This document shows, piece by piece, positions 48,070 through 60,408 of a stretch of 64,000 nt of DNA. Location: NCBI RefSeq assembly GCF_000003815.2, contig NC_049988.1:8560986-8624985 (forward strand), in the 5' to 3' direction. The DNA comes from Branchiostoma floridae. Lineage: Eukaryota; Chordata; Leptocardii; Amphioxiformes; Branchiostomatidae. The notes beneath the pieces are model-generated. The model was given only the letters and a program-made list of their open reading frames with translations, did no database searches and was not told where the DNA came from. Position 1 is the first letter of the stretch. Each line of letters begins with the position of its first letter. The position numbers and the translations under genes are program-made.

Positions 48070-48295
48070 GTGACGCTGAGTCACAGCAGAGACTTTAAAA
48101 ATGGTACATGCTGCTTTCTCTGGATGCTTAGCACTCAGCATTCGGAAAGAGTATGGAAGTTGATCACACACTACTACCAGTGGACTAGCCCCCTGCTGTA
48201 GTGATTGCACAAAGTTGTGTGGCCCCGGGCTCCTGAAATGGAGATGGGCGCCGCCCTATGCGCCATCAGTCGCGGGAAGGACTTTGACTGACTAC
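48070..48295 (+). mobile_element. SINE family 1, 5'-truncated
   Basis: Starts inside the body (AGACTTTAAAAATGGTACAT) and runs through TACCAGTGGACTAGCCCCCT to GGGAAGGACTTTGACTGAC. The tRNA-like head is absent. It contains a 66-codon chance frame. Confidence 0.85.
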
Positions 48296-49346
48296 AGTGG
48301 GCTTACGTGCTTCCCGAAACGTACACAGTCCTGATCCATTGCTTAAAAGCTAGTGCCAGGTAACTGTAACTACCCTTCGCGTACATCCTTACACTCCTTT
48401 GTTTCTGTACGGTTCAATCCGTAAGACCACGATTTTGATAAAAGAAAAGCATTAACCTTTTGATCCTCTACAAATGTGAATTAAGCTCGTCTTTGAAATA
48501 CGACTGGAGTGCAACTTGAGAACACATTTTCTTCTGAAACATTGTAAGCATAACGGTAGAAGTAATATCCATTACTGTATTGAGGTACGTCCGTCCTTTG
48601 ATAACCACATGAACCTTAATGGAAAGAAGCCATCTCTCTGTTCACCTTAGGACCTCCCTGTGACTTAGATAGATGGTATTGCCGTGAGTATGACTGCGTG
48701 TGCCCTGCCAGGGTGATGTCTAGAGTACTTCTACACAATGATCGGGGACTCATTGAGCTAGACTCTATCCAATAACCTGATGCAGTGATTAGATGGGACG
48801 AGATGTCGTTTCCTTTATTTGATTGTAAGAGACGAATGATTTCAGTAATTAGGTTTCCACCTGTCTGGGTTGGACCAATCGGAGCGTGGCAAATCTAATC
48901 ACGTTTCCGATAGGACACAGACGTCACTCTTGGGCCTGCTGACGACCCTCGGTGATTTGATTGGGTCGGATTAACTGCCGTTCGAGTTGAATGATGGGAC
49001 TGATGTATTGTGCTTACGTCAATGGTAGGAGATAAATCTGAGACCTGAGTTTAGGTAGAGACGGGAGGCCAAGGAACATGTGATCGTCTTTAGTGGAAGT
49101 TCAGACACTGTGTCTTAAGAAAGTGTCTTAAGAAAGTATCTGGACATGCATTATGGCAATGAAAGAATGTCAAGAACGTTCTAGTTTCTACAAATAGATA
49201 AACGAGGGTCAATCAATAAGCATTTGAAAAAGAACCATAAAAATTTGAAGTCATTTTTGTAAGCCATTTTGGGGAAATACACATTCGCTCTAATATGTTC
49301 CTCCATATTTCTGGCTTGTTTTGTTTGCATTTCTTCTACCTATAGT
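48296..49346. other. unique non-coding sequence
   Basis: I recognise nothing in this stretch. Confidence 0.4.
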
Positions 49347-49421
49347 GATATCACATGTTTCTTATAGTTGCAATATCACATGTTTCTTATACGTGTAGGA
49401 ATATCACATGTTTCCTATTCA
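49347..49421. repeat. short tandem repeat, three units of ATATCACATGTTTCYTAT
   Basis: ATATCACATGTTTCTTAT occurs twice and ATATCACATGTTTCCTAT once, separated by 7-10 bp linkers. Confidence 0.85.
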
Positions 49422-49722
49422 GATAAACGAATTTACTTCGCTGCGTTTATAATAGGTAACAATATTTGTTGACACGCAGACAGAAACACTGTAGCTTGCA
49501 ATAGAGGTTTGGAAACGGCTTGCAATTCAGTGGGAACATTTCTGTCTTTTTCTCTCTATAAAATGGAGCGCTTTTTGGAATAACAGATGAAGATTTGGCA
49601 GAGCCAATGACTAAAATAGACGATGTATATAAGGAATACTCTCCAAGCAGAGCTTCCTGTAAGACATAACGAAAATGTATAAATTTACGTAGAAAACAGC
49701 CGGAGCCGAACCTCTAAAACAA

Positions 49723-50091
49723 CATTCATTCATTCATTCATTCGTTCATTCAATGAATCATTCATTCATTCATTCATCCATCCATTCATTCCTCCCTTCC
49801 TTCCTTCCTTCCATCCTTCCTTCCATCCATCCTTCCTTCCTTCCTTCCATCCATCCATCCATCCATCCTTCCATCCATCTATCCACCCATTCCTTCCATC
49901 CTTCCTTCCTTCCTTCCTTCCATTCTTCCTTCCATCCGTCCATCCACCCATTCCTTCCTTCCTTCCATCCTTCATTCCTTCCATCCATCCATCCATCCAT
50001 CCATCCACCTATTCCTTCCTTCCTTAATTTCTTCCTCCCTTCCTTCCTTCCTTCCTTCCTTCCTTCCTTCCGTCCTTCCTTCCGTCCATCC
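49723..50091. repeat. (TTCA)n/(TTCC)n/(ATCC)n compound microsatellite
   Basis: Tetramers of TTCA, then TTCC and ATCC interleaved for about 370 bp. One strand is all pyrimidine over long stretches. The I-H-P-S and G-W-M-D frames on it are artefacts. Confidence 0.97.
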
Positions 50092-51105
50092 CAATCGTAT
50101 TTGTGCTGAAGGTCACCCAGAATGAGGTGCCCTTGCGTGTCTCTCGGAAGGAAACAGATCACGTAAACTATTAAAGAGCTGACAGTGCCGGCTTTAGTGA
50201 GAATCTCCACAATTTGCTCAGATTAACTGCACCTTGTTAGTGTTGTCAGGAGAGCTCCATGCATAGTAATAGGGGTGGATGCGATAGAAACCGGGGATAA
50301 CAAGTCTTAAGAGAGTTAATTGCAAAGACCTCTGCAAATGAATCGTTAAAACTAATAAGAAAAAGCTTCCCCCTCCGTTTTTTACAGAATATTTCCCTTA
50401 GTAGTCACATATAATCTCCAAGCAGATGTTGGATATCATCTCTGAGCAGATGTAGGGTTTTATGCGTGTTTTGGTACCCTTCTCTGGTGGTTTGTGGTTT
50501 CTCTCATCTTGTACGCAGTGACGCTCATGTGTAAAAGACCAGGTCTTATATGAATTTAAAGAGTCTTAAAATTCAGTCAAATCTCTATGCTTACCAAGGT
50601 CTTTGAACGTTTTACTCATCTATACAGTGTGATTTTAGCAATGGTCACGAATATGACTTGAGTCGAGGAGGTGCAATAGGGACAAGAACCGAAAGGTGAC
50701 GCTTTTGACAGGCCGCGTATTGTTTTGAATCACGGCCAAGTGCTGCACAGTCACTCCGTCTACCGACCAGAGGTAGAATAACGAAATTACTCATATGGGA
50801 AAGTCATATAAACTGGTGCCAGGATCTCAATATTTCAAGCGCTTCTTCCTTTATTTACATAATGCTGTTACCATAGCCAAGAAGGTTATGTGTGTATGTG
50901 TGCTTGTCTGTGAACAAGACACTGTGAGATTGCCACTGTCGACTGTTTTATGTCTACATTTGATTTAGAATGTGTGGTGGACCAACCCGAAGCAGGCCGT
51001 CGATTCGGCCCTCGATTCCTAGCTGGCGTTTAGCCGGCGATTAGTCTTTGCACAGAACGTAGCATCCGATTCGGACGTGGATTCGAAGAAACTAAAAAAA
51101 TAATA
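50092..51105. other. unique non-coding sequence
   Basis: I recognise nothing in this stretch. Confidence 0.4.
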
Positions 51106-51215
51106 TACTGTAAATGCATTTAAGTTCGTGGGGTTTTAATTTCGCGGTAGCGGGAAAATGGACTTTTCGCGGTGGTTTTAATTTCGCGGTAGCACCATGC
51201 ACTGCATTTACAGTA
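51106..51215. mobile_element. small MITE with TACTGTAAATGCA ends, TA target
   Basis: Ends CTGTAAATGCA and TGCATTTACAG are perfect inverted copies flanked by TA. The interior holds GTTTTAATTTCGCGGTAGC twice (near 51132 and 51174). TA duplications and small size suggest mobilisation by a Tc1/mariner transposase. Confidence 0.88.
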
Positions 51216-52587
51216 CTTTAAAACCTAAACTAGATATCAAGAATTGCTGTATATTGTCTATTATCACCCAATACATGTATACATTAATATAAATGACATT
51301 AAAAAGTATAATATCAACGATTAAGCACAAATTTAAAAGCAACAGACGACATCTAGCGACAAAGTTATGAACTACGACTTCCCACATAAGGGGGATTTCC
51401 AGATACCTGACATTCGTCATATGCATATCCCAAGAGTTTTCAAGCCTTGTAGAAAAGTAACTATGTAATTTTTAGTAGTCAATTAGCTCTCATTTTCCCG
51501 TCGACGGCTTCTCCTATGAAATTTATGTAATTAAAGTAACGCACACTTTGTTATCCAGACGCCATGACCTTTAAAAGTTCAGAATATTCAGTGTTATATA
51601 TATATAGACAATCACGTAACTCTAATGTATTAAACGTCTTCTAGGAAGTTAGCTAAATAATTTTTGAAATCCAAATGACTTTAGGTTTTGATACATTGTG
51701 TTCTGAACAAGCTATGGTTATGATTTTTGAGTGGCAGATAGCCCTTGGCAGGGAAAATAGGTTTGGGCCCCACCTACTTTTTTAAAAACTACACTAGCAC
51801 TCTACAGGAGCCAGTTTCAAACTTCAAAGGAGAATATGTGAAAAGGGGTTGACTGATCGCCATGATTTCTTCATAATGTACGAGGAAATGCTACAATAGC
51901 CTTTTTGGTAAGATATAACATTAACACTTTTAACAACTTGTGTTATTTGGAGTGAATTATCAACTGGTGTAATTGTGCGACTGAGGACCATTTATGATTT
52001 ATGATAATCGATGAGAAACATTTATGATACGTACTCAAAAAGTCTCCAGCGGACCAATGACATAAACGCTGATATCTTCTTTTTTTTGGAAGCCGTTTTG
52101 ACGTCAGAATATAAACTAGAGGCATCTGGTATAAGAAATCTAACTCTACACTTCTTGCTCGTCCAAGGACTAACATCAGGTTGTTGCAATAGCCGACAGC
52201 GTTTGGTTTTTGTCAGCACCTGATGGACATTAATCGAAAGTGTAACATCTGCGTAGCTAACTTCTCGGTCACTTAAAAGCTTACAAACTTACAACAAAAA
52301 CCAGATGCGAAACACTCTTGTTTCATTACAGTTCTCCATCGGTCATTGTCAAAGTCATTTTGCAAAGTTTCATACTTCCAGGCTTTAGATACATCTTGAG
52401 CGCAGCTCTAGATTTGGTCCATCTTCGTGGTCCCTTGGGAATTAATTATCTTGATCGTTACCAAATGGGGACGTTGGCAACACACGCTACCGCTGTCAGC
52501 AGGTTATTGTGCCCTAAGCCATTCGAACATCCTCCGCAAAAGTCATCACGAATAACCAGCGCTCGAAATAAGTGGTTAGCTTTACGG
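51216..52587. other. unique non-coding sequence
   Basis: I recognise nothing in this stretch. Confidence 0.4.
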
Positions 52588-53350
52588 TCTGCCTAAACAG
52601 CTCAAACGACCTAAAATGGCTTTGATACGTAATGTACAAGAGGCAACAACTTTGTATTGCTTTGGATACATTGTTTATGAATTTATCCAAAAAAAAATTA
52701 AAAACATGCAGCAAGTCCTAAGTATTTTCCATGTATTTTGAGTTAATCCGCCGGTTTCAAGATCGACGCAATTTCTGGTCGCCATATTGAATCGTATGTG
52801 TTAGGAGTCTACGTGGAGAAGTTTTCGATACCTTCTTTAGTCCACAGACGACAGTGAAATAAAACTGTGGATGTTGTAATCAATCATAATTGGCTCATAG
52901 ATTATAACATTGCACAATTCTATCATTGTTGATATGATACTTGCATACTATGTATTTTTCAGCCTCAAATTGCTTCCATCTTGAAACCAGGTGAATAACT
53001 GTTACTCCAAATAACTGAAAAATAGTTAGGACTTGCTGGTTTTTTTTTAAATCTATAAATACAAAAACAATGTATCCGGAGCACCACACAAGGTCGTTGC
53101 CCCATGTATACTACATATTAGAGTCGTTTGAGGTTGTTTGAGGTGTTTAGGCAGACCCGAGAAACAGTCCGTGATTTATGATGCCAATAACGCGCCGAGC
53201 TCCGCTATCTGCGAGGATGGATGACTGTGTTCTTGCCGCTTGTTAGGAGTTTGTGCAAGAGTGTCGCTATTGTAACCGAACCATTCATCAAGTTCGGCTT
53301 ACTGCGATATCGCGAAATGTCGTTTGAGGTTGTTTGAGGTGTTTAGATAA
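52588..53350. mobile_element. long-TIR repeat family, copy 2, arms about 200 bp
   Basis: The left arm (52588-about 52790) starts GGTCTGCCTAAACAGCTCAA. The right arm ends at about 53158 and, reversed, starts GGTCTGCCTAAACACCTCAA. Both continue in parallel through TTGGATACATTG/CCGGATACATTG and GGTTTCAAGAT. A further block up to 53350 repeats the TCGTTTGAGGTTGTTTGAGG end. No protein recognised. Confidence 0.75.
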
Positions 53351-54909
53351 GGATTTACACCCTTATTCATCAAACAGAAACCATCGATCCTGTAGTACGA
53401 GACACCTCATAATGTGAGACACTTAGTTGGGCTTTTATCTTAAGTTTTACGGCTCCGCTATTTTGCTTTGTTAGCGATCAATTTGTAGTCTTGAATTTAC
53501 GCTCTATCATACTTTACGCCCGACTAAAAGAAGACTTGTCAGCGTTATCTCAATGGTTGTTAGCCCACTCGCAGCCAACATCGGGTTCAGGCTCGAGCCT
53601 TCAGAAACGATATATAGTTATTGTATATTATGCATTTTATGTGTAATAGAGTTCGAATAGAAAAGCCAGGACAAGAGATACCAAAACTGTCTGTTTTGCT
53701 GCAGTACCAAGGATAGCCACAAGGTGACTACGATCGACATTGACTTCGTCTTCCTTAGACCTACTTACATGGCACATAAGATCACAATCCATTCAGCAGT
53801 TTTTTTCCCCGTTATACTGACAACAAATATTAGAAAATCATACAAAAAGACAGACACGGCCAAAACAATACCCCCCCCCCCCCCTTTGCAAGGATGTAGA
53901 TTTGTTTTAGATATTTGATGTTGGGAGGGGGCACCGGGGCATGGATGTCCCTGAGGACACAACAGTCTATGTCTGGTTAGCGACCTAGTCATCCTGGCCC
54001 CGTTCCCAGCCCAGGTCTGCACGCAATGGGTCGGGGTTACGGTTTTTGGTAAGGAATGACGTAAAAGAGTGTGTCACAAGTTTAACCAGAGATGGGTAGT
54101 TTTACACCAGTGGCTTCCAAATGAAAAGATTGGTCCCCAGTGAAGACCCTGCTTCCCTTCCAAGATTTATCGCCGTCACTGGATAACATCCCGTTGCCAT
54201 CTTCACCAAACGTAAGGTAATCCTCATCATAATTCATCAAATGTCGATGTCAGTGGTACTTATTGTCATAACCTAAAATATTACGTAATACTTGTGGAAA
54301 CTTACTCTTTACCAGACCACCCGGTCACGTCGAAGAAAATTGTAAAAAAAAAAGTTTGTACACAGCTTCATATGCGGTACTTTCTTTAGTGTTGGTCATT
54401 ACGAAAATGTGAAAAGATTACAAAATTCAAATCGTCGACATTGTCTGCTTGGGTAGACTGGTGTCTTTTTTTATTCTCGTTCCGTTCGAAGAGATCATCA
54501 TTTTTATCACCATGACACAATGTAGTCGGACGAGTAACCAAGGGATAGGCGATATGCTGAGACAAAGAACATACGTTTTTGCTCTGTCCCTTTACGAACT
54601 TTAGAACTTTATGTACAATTTTTGGGGCGTTATTTTCAAGACTTCCCCCGGCCAGAGATATCCTCGAAGTCTTCCTTACCCCTGTTCTGCATTATCTCTC
54701 TCTTCCAATATGACCTTGAGCCTCTAGGGGATGATGAAGGTCATTTGCCCAAGGCTACGTTACATGAGGGCCAGGAAATGTGCCTTTGCTTCAAATTCCT
54801 TTCCAGCCATGTCAACATACGGTTCTATAATGATGTATCTTCACTGGAAACGTAATGAGTCGGGTTTGTATATTGTACATACCTTCTCTCCGCTACTACA
54901 TTTACAAGG
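53351..54909. other. unique non-coding sequence with a poly-C tract
   Basis: No gene recognised. A run of about 16-18 C at 53869-53884 interrupts it. Confidence 0.4.
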
Positions 54910-55262
54910 GGTCTGCCTAAACACCTCAAACGACCTCAAACGACTCTAATACTAGTATGCAGTATACATGGGGCAATGACGTTGTGTGGCGCTCTGGATT
55001 CGTTGTTTATGCATTACAGATAAAAACTATCTAACAGTTATTTGGACTTATGATTAGTCATCTGGTTTCAATATCGAAGCAATTTGAGCCACTTGTAATT
55101 AATTACGGCATCCACATTTTTATCTAACTGTTGTCTGAGGACTGAAGAAAGTATCGAAAACTTCTCCGTGCAGACTTATAACACAGACGACCCAATATAG
55201 TGACCAGAAGTTGCTTCGATCTTGAAACCGGCGGATTATCTCGAAATAACTGGTAAATACTT
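54910..55262 (-). mobile_element. long-TIR repeat family, copy 3
   Basis: GGTCTGCCTAAACACCTCAA at left, then TGGTTTCAATATCGAAGCAA, CGAAAACTTCTCCGTGCAGA and, at right, TTGCTTCGATCTTGAAACCG to ACTGGTAAATAC. The right arm is truncated relative to copy 2. Confidence 0.7.
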
Positions 55263-56446
55263 TAATAGTACCATACCCACTCAATACATTCCCAATGATA
55301 CATTCCTTTTGATACATGTACATTCCCAAAATAGGCCTGACTGACCTCAGTCCAAGGTCAAAGTGGTCTACTCTTCTCACGACTTTGTAAAACTGGAAAC
55401 TCCCACATAATCCGATCCATATTGAGCTGAAGTTCGTGTAAAATTCAGCTTTATTTATTTTACAAGGGCAAGAAAATAAAAAGACAGCCAAATCAAACGT
55501 TTGAAGATCCGTCTGATGGCGCCAGGGTTGTGTTTGTCGTCTGTCCGTGTTTATGTAACTATCCGTGACCTCAGATAACATTTGGTAAGAGGACAGTGTC
55601 CTGAGTATTATTTCCCATCTTGCCTTATTACCCATAATCCTCTCTGTCTACATTTGCTGAAATTGATGACTACCACTCCTGTATTAAACGGCATTTTTTT
55701 AGATTTTGATATCAGGGAACAGCGCCTGATAAAGTCAGTGCTTATTACCCATCATGAAGTCATTACCCATAATCCTCTTCTGTACGTTGGATGAAACTGA
55801 TCTGAATTTATATCTCTGTGCTTACGTCTTTAAAACGAGCCAAAATTTTCAGTGTATTTTTGTTCCAACATCAGCAAGATGTGAGAGATGTATTTTTCCG
55901 AGTCTTAATTTGTCCCATACTCGTAACCTTTTTCAAGGCACGCACGAAGGTCATTGTCACGGCCTCTCCCTCTTAACTTTGCGTCAAAGTGGGACCCCCA
56001 CGGCCCCTGCCTTAGCGGAAACAGATGGAACCTGGATTACACAGCCCAAAGCCGACAATTTGCCTCCATGTTGTGAGAAATGCCGTCGTCTGTTCTAGAC
56101 GTCAGGGCCTCTCTTGGACGGGTCTCTGTGACCCCTGCTGGGGAGGTCACTGCTTTGATTGTTAAAACATTTCGGGAAAGAAAGAAAGCTGGTGCACTGA
56201 ACTTGAAGCTCAAGTCCTTCACCTTCAAGGTTACAAGGACAGCTTACGTACACTCAGTGTGTTATAAATCCTAAAATACTGGTCTCCGTAAAACACACCA
56301 AAAACGAAAAGGTAGAGGACAAGTCGACTGGATGTTTCACCAAGAAAGAGACAAGTTAGCCAATCAGACGGATTCTTCCAAATTAATCACCCCTTTATTG
56401 TCATGTTCTACCTTTTCCAACCCCCAGGGGAGTCCGGGGGAGGTAT
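55263..56446. other. unique non-coding sequence
   Basis: No gene recognised. Frames at 55754-56098 and 55635-55120 are open for 114 and 171 codons but overlap repeats or lack any known domain. Confidence 0.4.
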
Positions 56447-56721
56447 AAACGCTTAGGTATATTTATGCACTGCTCGTAACGCTACAACAGGCGAAGATTC
56501 CATTCTAACGAGTACATTGAACTTAAAAGTATTCTAACAAGTTTCACTTCTGTCTGATATTTGTGAAATGAGTAGTCAACGTGATAGGAAAGACAGATGG
56601 GATGTTCGTGCCTTCATACATACAATGATGGTCGTATTGTGCCAAGTGTCACATTTGTTTAATGACTTTTAATGTAGTCCAACGGTTAAAAAGTTGTCTG
56701 GTCTCCCTTTGATCTATGTTC

Positions 56722-56808
56722 TGTGAGTGTGTCTGTGTGTGTGCGCGCGCGCATATGTGTGTGTGTTTGTGTGTGTTTATGTGTTTGTGAGTTTGTGTGC
56801 TTGTGTTT

Positions 56809-56846
<38 letters not shown>

Positions 56847-56866
56847 GTATGTATGTGAGTGTGTGA
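56722..56866. repeat. (TG)n tract with CG runs
   Basis: Alternating purine-pyrimidine sequence, with GCGCGCGC near 56743-56751 and GCGCGCGCG near 56831-56839. Such sequence is prone to adopt Z-DNA. Confidence 0.95.
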
Positions 56867-57154
56867 AAGCCCTTGGCAGTGTTTTGTGCGATATTCAGTC
56901 CTATCTTGGCGACTGACAAGTTGTTATAGATCAAGGTAGAAAGTACCTATATACGTGTTATCAGCATAACAAGAGCTATGTACATCTCAAAAATGGGGAA
57001 CACAGTTTGTCCAGAGCATGAGATAAACAATAAGTTCCAATGTAGTACCGTAGAAAGTCGCTAGAAGGTCAATCATCAAACTTGACCTTAAGCTTCGTTT
57101 TACCGACCCCTATCTACCTACGAAATAATTATATGGATCCATCTACTGATTATT

Positions 57155-57390
57155 ACACACACAAACACAAACACACAAACACGCACACTCACACACACAC
57201 TCACACACACTCACACACATACACACACACACACACACTCACACACACACACACACGCACGCACTCAAACACACACACACACACACACTCACACACACAC
57301 TCACACACACTCACACACATACACACACACACACACACACACTCACACACACACACTCACACACACACACACACAAAGAACACACGCACC
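57155..57390. repeat. (CA)n tract
   Basis: CA dinucleotides with periodic CTCA and CGCA interruptions over about 235 bp. The T-H frame is an artefact. Confidence 0.97.
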
Positions 57391-58125
57391 CAAACGGCAT
57401 CGGACACAACTTCTTGGCAAAGGTAATGACGATAGATCAAAGGGAGACCAGACAACTTTTGAACAGTTGGACTACATTAAACAAATGGGACACTTGGCAC
57501 GATACGACCATTATTGTATGTATGAAGGCACGAAAATCCCATCTGTCTTTCCTATCACGTTCACTACTCATTTCACCTAAATCAGGCAGAGTTGAAACTT
57601 GTTAAAATACTTTCAAGTTCAATGTACTCGTTAGAATGGAATCTTCGCCTGTTGTAGCGTTACTAGCAGCATATAAACATACCTAAGCGTTACATGGTAA
57701 CATAACTACTGAGCCAATACCAGGTAAAGTTCAAACTTGTAAAATGATTTTTCAGCTTCAAGCTACTTGTTAGAATAGCATATGGGCCTGCCGCAGTAGC
57801 ATAACATACGTTCCATAGGACGAAGAATGCTGTGATCCGTGATATACATGTACGACGTTGTTCATTACTGTAACGCCAAGGTAAACCGCTAGGGGGCCCA
57901 AAATCAACCTCGACTTTTTCTTTCCAAGACCTATACACATTCGCAAATATCATCAAATCCATATTGTCATTTTTAAGTTAGACTGTAAGAAACTATCAGA
58001 AACAAATACTTGAATACGCACGCACCAATACATGTTCTCTGTATGTATGAAGATACCATGTGTCGTTTACCACGCCGTGAACAACTTTTATTACTGCTCC
58101 TTGACACCAATACCAGACAACATCT

Positions 58126-58343
58126 AAACATGTTAAAATACTTATTTCTGAAGTTCAAGGCACTTCTCTTGGAGGCCATTGACCCCTTATGATTAGATTA
58201 TTCTCTATACAATCATTGGATAGAGAACAGTCCACTTATTGGATAGAGAACAGTCCAACCATTGGATAGAGAACAATCTAAGGGGTCAATGGCCTTCAAT
58301 AGAAGTGCCTTGAACTTCAGAAATAAGTATTTACAACATGTTT
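58126..58343. repeat. 218-bp palindrome with three tandem repeats in its loop
   Basis: The left arm (58126-58189) and right arm (58279-58343) are inverted copies with few mismatches (TTCTGAAGTTCAAGGCACTT on the left, its reverse on the right). The loop holds ATTGGATAGAGAACARTC three times with a period of about 24 bp. Short frames of 60-68 codons on both strands are by-products. Confidence 0.93.
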
Positions 58344-60194
58344 CGACTTTTAGATGATTCCAATAAAAAAAAAACTGCTTAAAAACTGTTTCTGAGCATT
58401 AGATTCCTGAAACAATGTTAAGTCTAAAAATAACGTGTGTCGAAAATAGAGTGTGCCGATTTGTCCGTCCGCATGCCCCCTCCCGTCCTCTCAGGGATGA
58501 TCGCCCCCACCCCCTCCCCCACATCTAAAAAAAAATTACCACTGATTGCTTCACACTACCTTGACCTTGCCCATTTAACCTAACGAGAACAACATCCGTT
58601 CTTAATTTTTCTGTCAGACGCGTCATAGGACGTTTATCTTCTTGGTCTATTACCGCCGAAGGCTTTAAATATCTCATCACATTGACTGTTTCTATCCTAA
58701 CAGTGCGAACGCTTGAGAGAGCGGTGTGGGGAAAACTGTTATCTCAGCCACAGAGCAGTTATCTACCGTAGAAAGGTAAGCATAAAACATTACTACTCTT
58801 GAAAAGGTTGAGTATTACAGATTACATGTCATTGTTTTACCTTTGACGATTGTTTTGAACCCCGTAGAATGTTATTTCTGATTCATGGTCTTTTCTTCTT
58901 GATTTGGGCCTCGACTTAAGTGAATTCCGAACGTTGAATCCTTGGGAATTACCCGGTGAGGCATGGACGCAATCAAAATTCTAACAAACCCTTTATTTAG
59001 ACAGTAGGTTTTTATTCATTATACTTGATGTCTTGTCTTTGTCTAAAACGGCATTTGAGAAAGTCTTACTAATTCGTCTTATTCGTCTTTGCTCTGTTTG
59101 GGCAAAGTGGTTTGGGGTTTCAGTAAACACTATCTATGAACTCAATCTGTGAGTCCTTTTCGTCAGTTTTTAACATTCACCCCCAAAATCATTAAATCAA
59201 GACGAGGCTTTTCAGCACTTCCATGTTTTGATTAGTTCTGTTGGTATCGCTGCGGTGTCTAAATCTAATATGCGCGAAAATCTAGAATATCATTTTCTCA
59301 TATCATATTTATATTAATCTTCCCCACTGTGTATATACAGCTCCTGATTGTGAATTGTTCCTTACGTGTTCCTCATATGTATGTGATGCTTGAATGTCTG
59401 TTAATTAAGAGGTGACCAACCCTTGTTGACAATTTACGATGAACGGCCAAACGCTCAGATGGAAAGGCTTTGTAATCACTACCCATTGCCAAGCGCTATT
59501 CCAAACAGAGTACAAGTAACTGGACTCAGGTAAAATAAACTGTGCTGGTATAGATAAAAACAGCTCCCATTGTATGGCCAGTTTGTGAAAATATCAGTTG
59601 TATAAAATGAAGAAAACCAGCGAAGTAATACTATGATTCTAACAGAAGCCAAAGAAAACACCTAACTTACAGCGCGAAAAGTTTGTCTATTCGTAGTTAC
59701 TGTATTCCGGTATGCTATGGCCACGCCAAAATGAACGAAAAGTACAATATAAAAGCCAACAAAACACACAAAATGTAAAGAAAATTATTGACGTGATTCA
59801 TGTACACACACTTCTTGATAAAAACTTTAATTTGTTTTTCTTTCCGCAAACATCCCGGCCAGGCCTTGGTTTGGAAGTGTTACCCTAGCATAAAGAATCC
59901 TGTAACCCTTCTGTGACCCGATTTCTAAAAAGTTTTATCTGTTCTAAGAAGCTCCGTTTCTGATCGGAGTGTGATTTGTTACCGGGATACTGGTGGTGTG
60001 ATGGAAGCGATGTTTGTTTTCTACCGGAGTTTGTTTGGAGGTTGTACAATAGAAGAAGCGAAGCCCGTTTCTATACTGTTGTCTGTCAACAGCTCGTGGT
60101 GATGGTTGTACGGGTGAGGGTTGAGCGAGATATACTTACTTTAACCCGAAGTTATGCAGCAATCACGAAGTTATGTATTTAACGCTACATCATC
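58344..60194. other. mostly unique non-coding sequence; possible untranslated first exon
   Basis: A C-rich stretch lies at 58473-58526. Around 58667-58780 a TTTAAATAT box, then a strong splice donor (AAAGGTAAGC at about 58772-58781) could mark a non-coding first exon on the plus strand. Nothing else recognised except a decayed MITE end at 59840-59893. Confidence 0.35.
59700..59893. mobile_element. GGGGCCCGGCCGGGC MITE, copy 4, badly decayed
   Basis: Only the right arm is clear: CATCCCGGCCAGGCCTTGGT and TTGGAAGTGTTACCCTAGC. The interior retains AAGTACAATATAAAAGCCAA, as in copy 1. The left arm has lost the GC-rich core. Confidence 0.55.
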
Positions 60195-60382
60195 TAATCT
60201 CCAAGCAGATCCTACGGTAGCATAAGATAGTATCGAAAGCTGCCAGAGGAGTGAAGCCGGCCTAGGATTGTGTTTGGCTACCGGAGTGGCTGATGACTCC
60301 CTTTGGCCAGCCGTACTTCTTTATTGTCAGCTTTGATACTATCTTATACCAATGGTAAATCTGCCTGGAGATTAATATCATC
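60187..60382. mobile_element. MITE (TAATCTCCAAGCAGATCC family) with 8-bp target duplication
   Basis: The element is 60195-60374, in the opposite orientation to the copies at 26114 and 33098. The flanks are ACATCATC (60187-60194) and ATATCATC (60375-60382), 7 of 8 matching. Confidence 0.88.
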
Positions 60383-60408
60383 ATCATCATCCGGTTGTGC
60401 TGGTTGCA

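Larger units (their letters stand above)
56447..57690. repeat. large inverted repeat with TG and CA microsatellites on its arms
   Basis: The left arm (about 56447-56720) and right arm (about 57425-57690) are inverted copies: CGAAGATTCCATTCTAACGA, ATGAGTAGTCAACGTGATAG and GTCTGGTCTCCCTTTGATCT on the left each recur reversed on the right with small changes. Each arm then continues inward into a dinucleotide tract, TG on the left and CA on the right. The central spacer (56867-57154) is unique. A third, partial, diverged relative of the arm lies at 57700-57800. Confidence 0.85.

Noticed and set aside
49753-50210. Frames of 118 and 146 codons (H-P-S and G-W-M-D repeats)
   Set aside because: Produced by the TTCC/ATCC tetramer tract.
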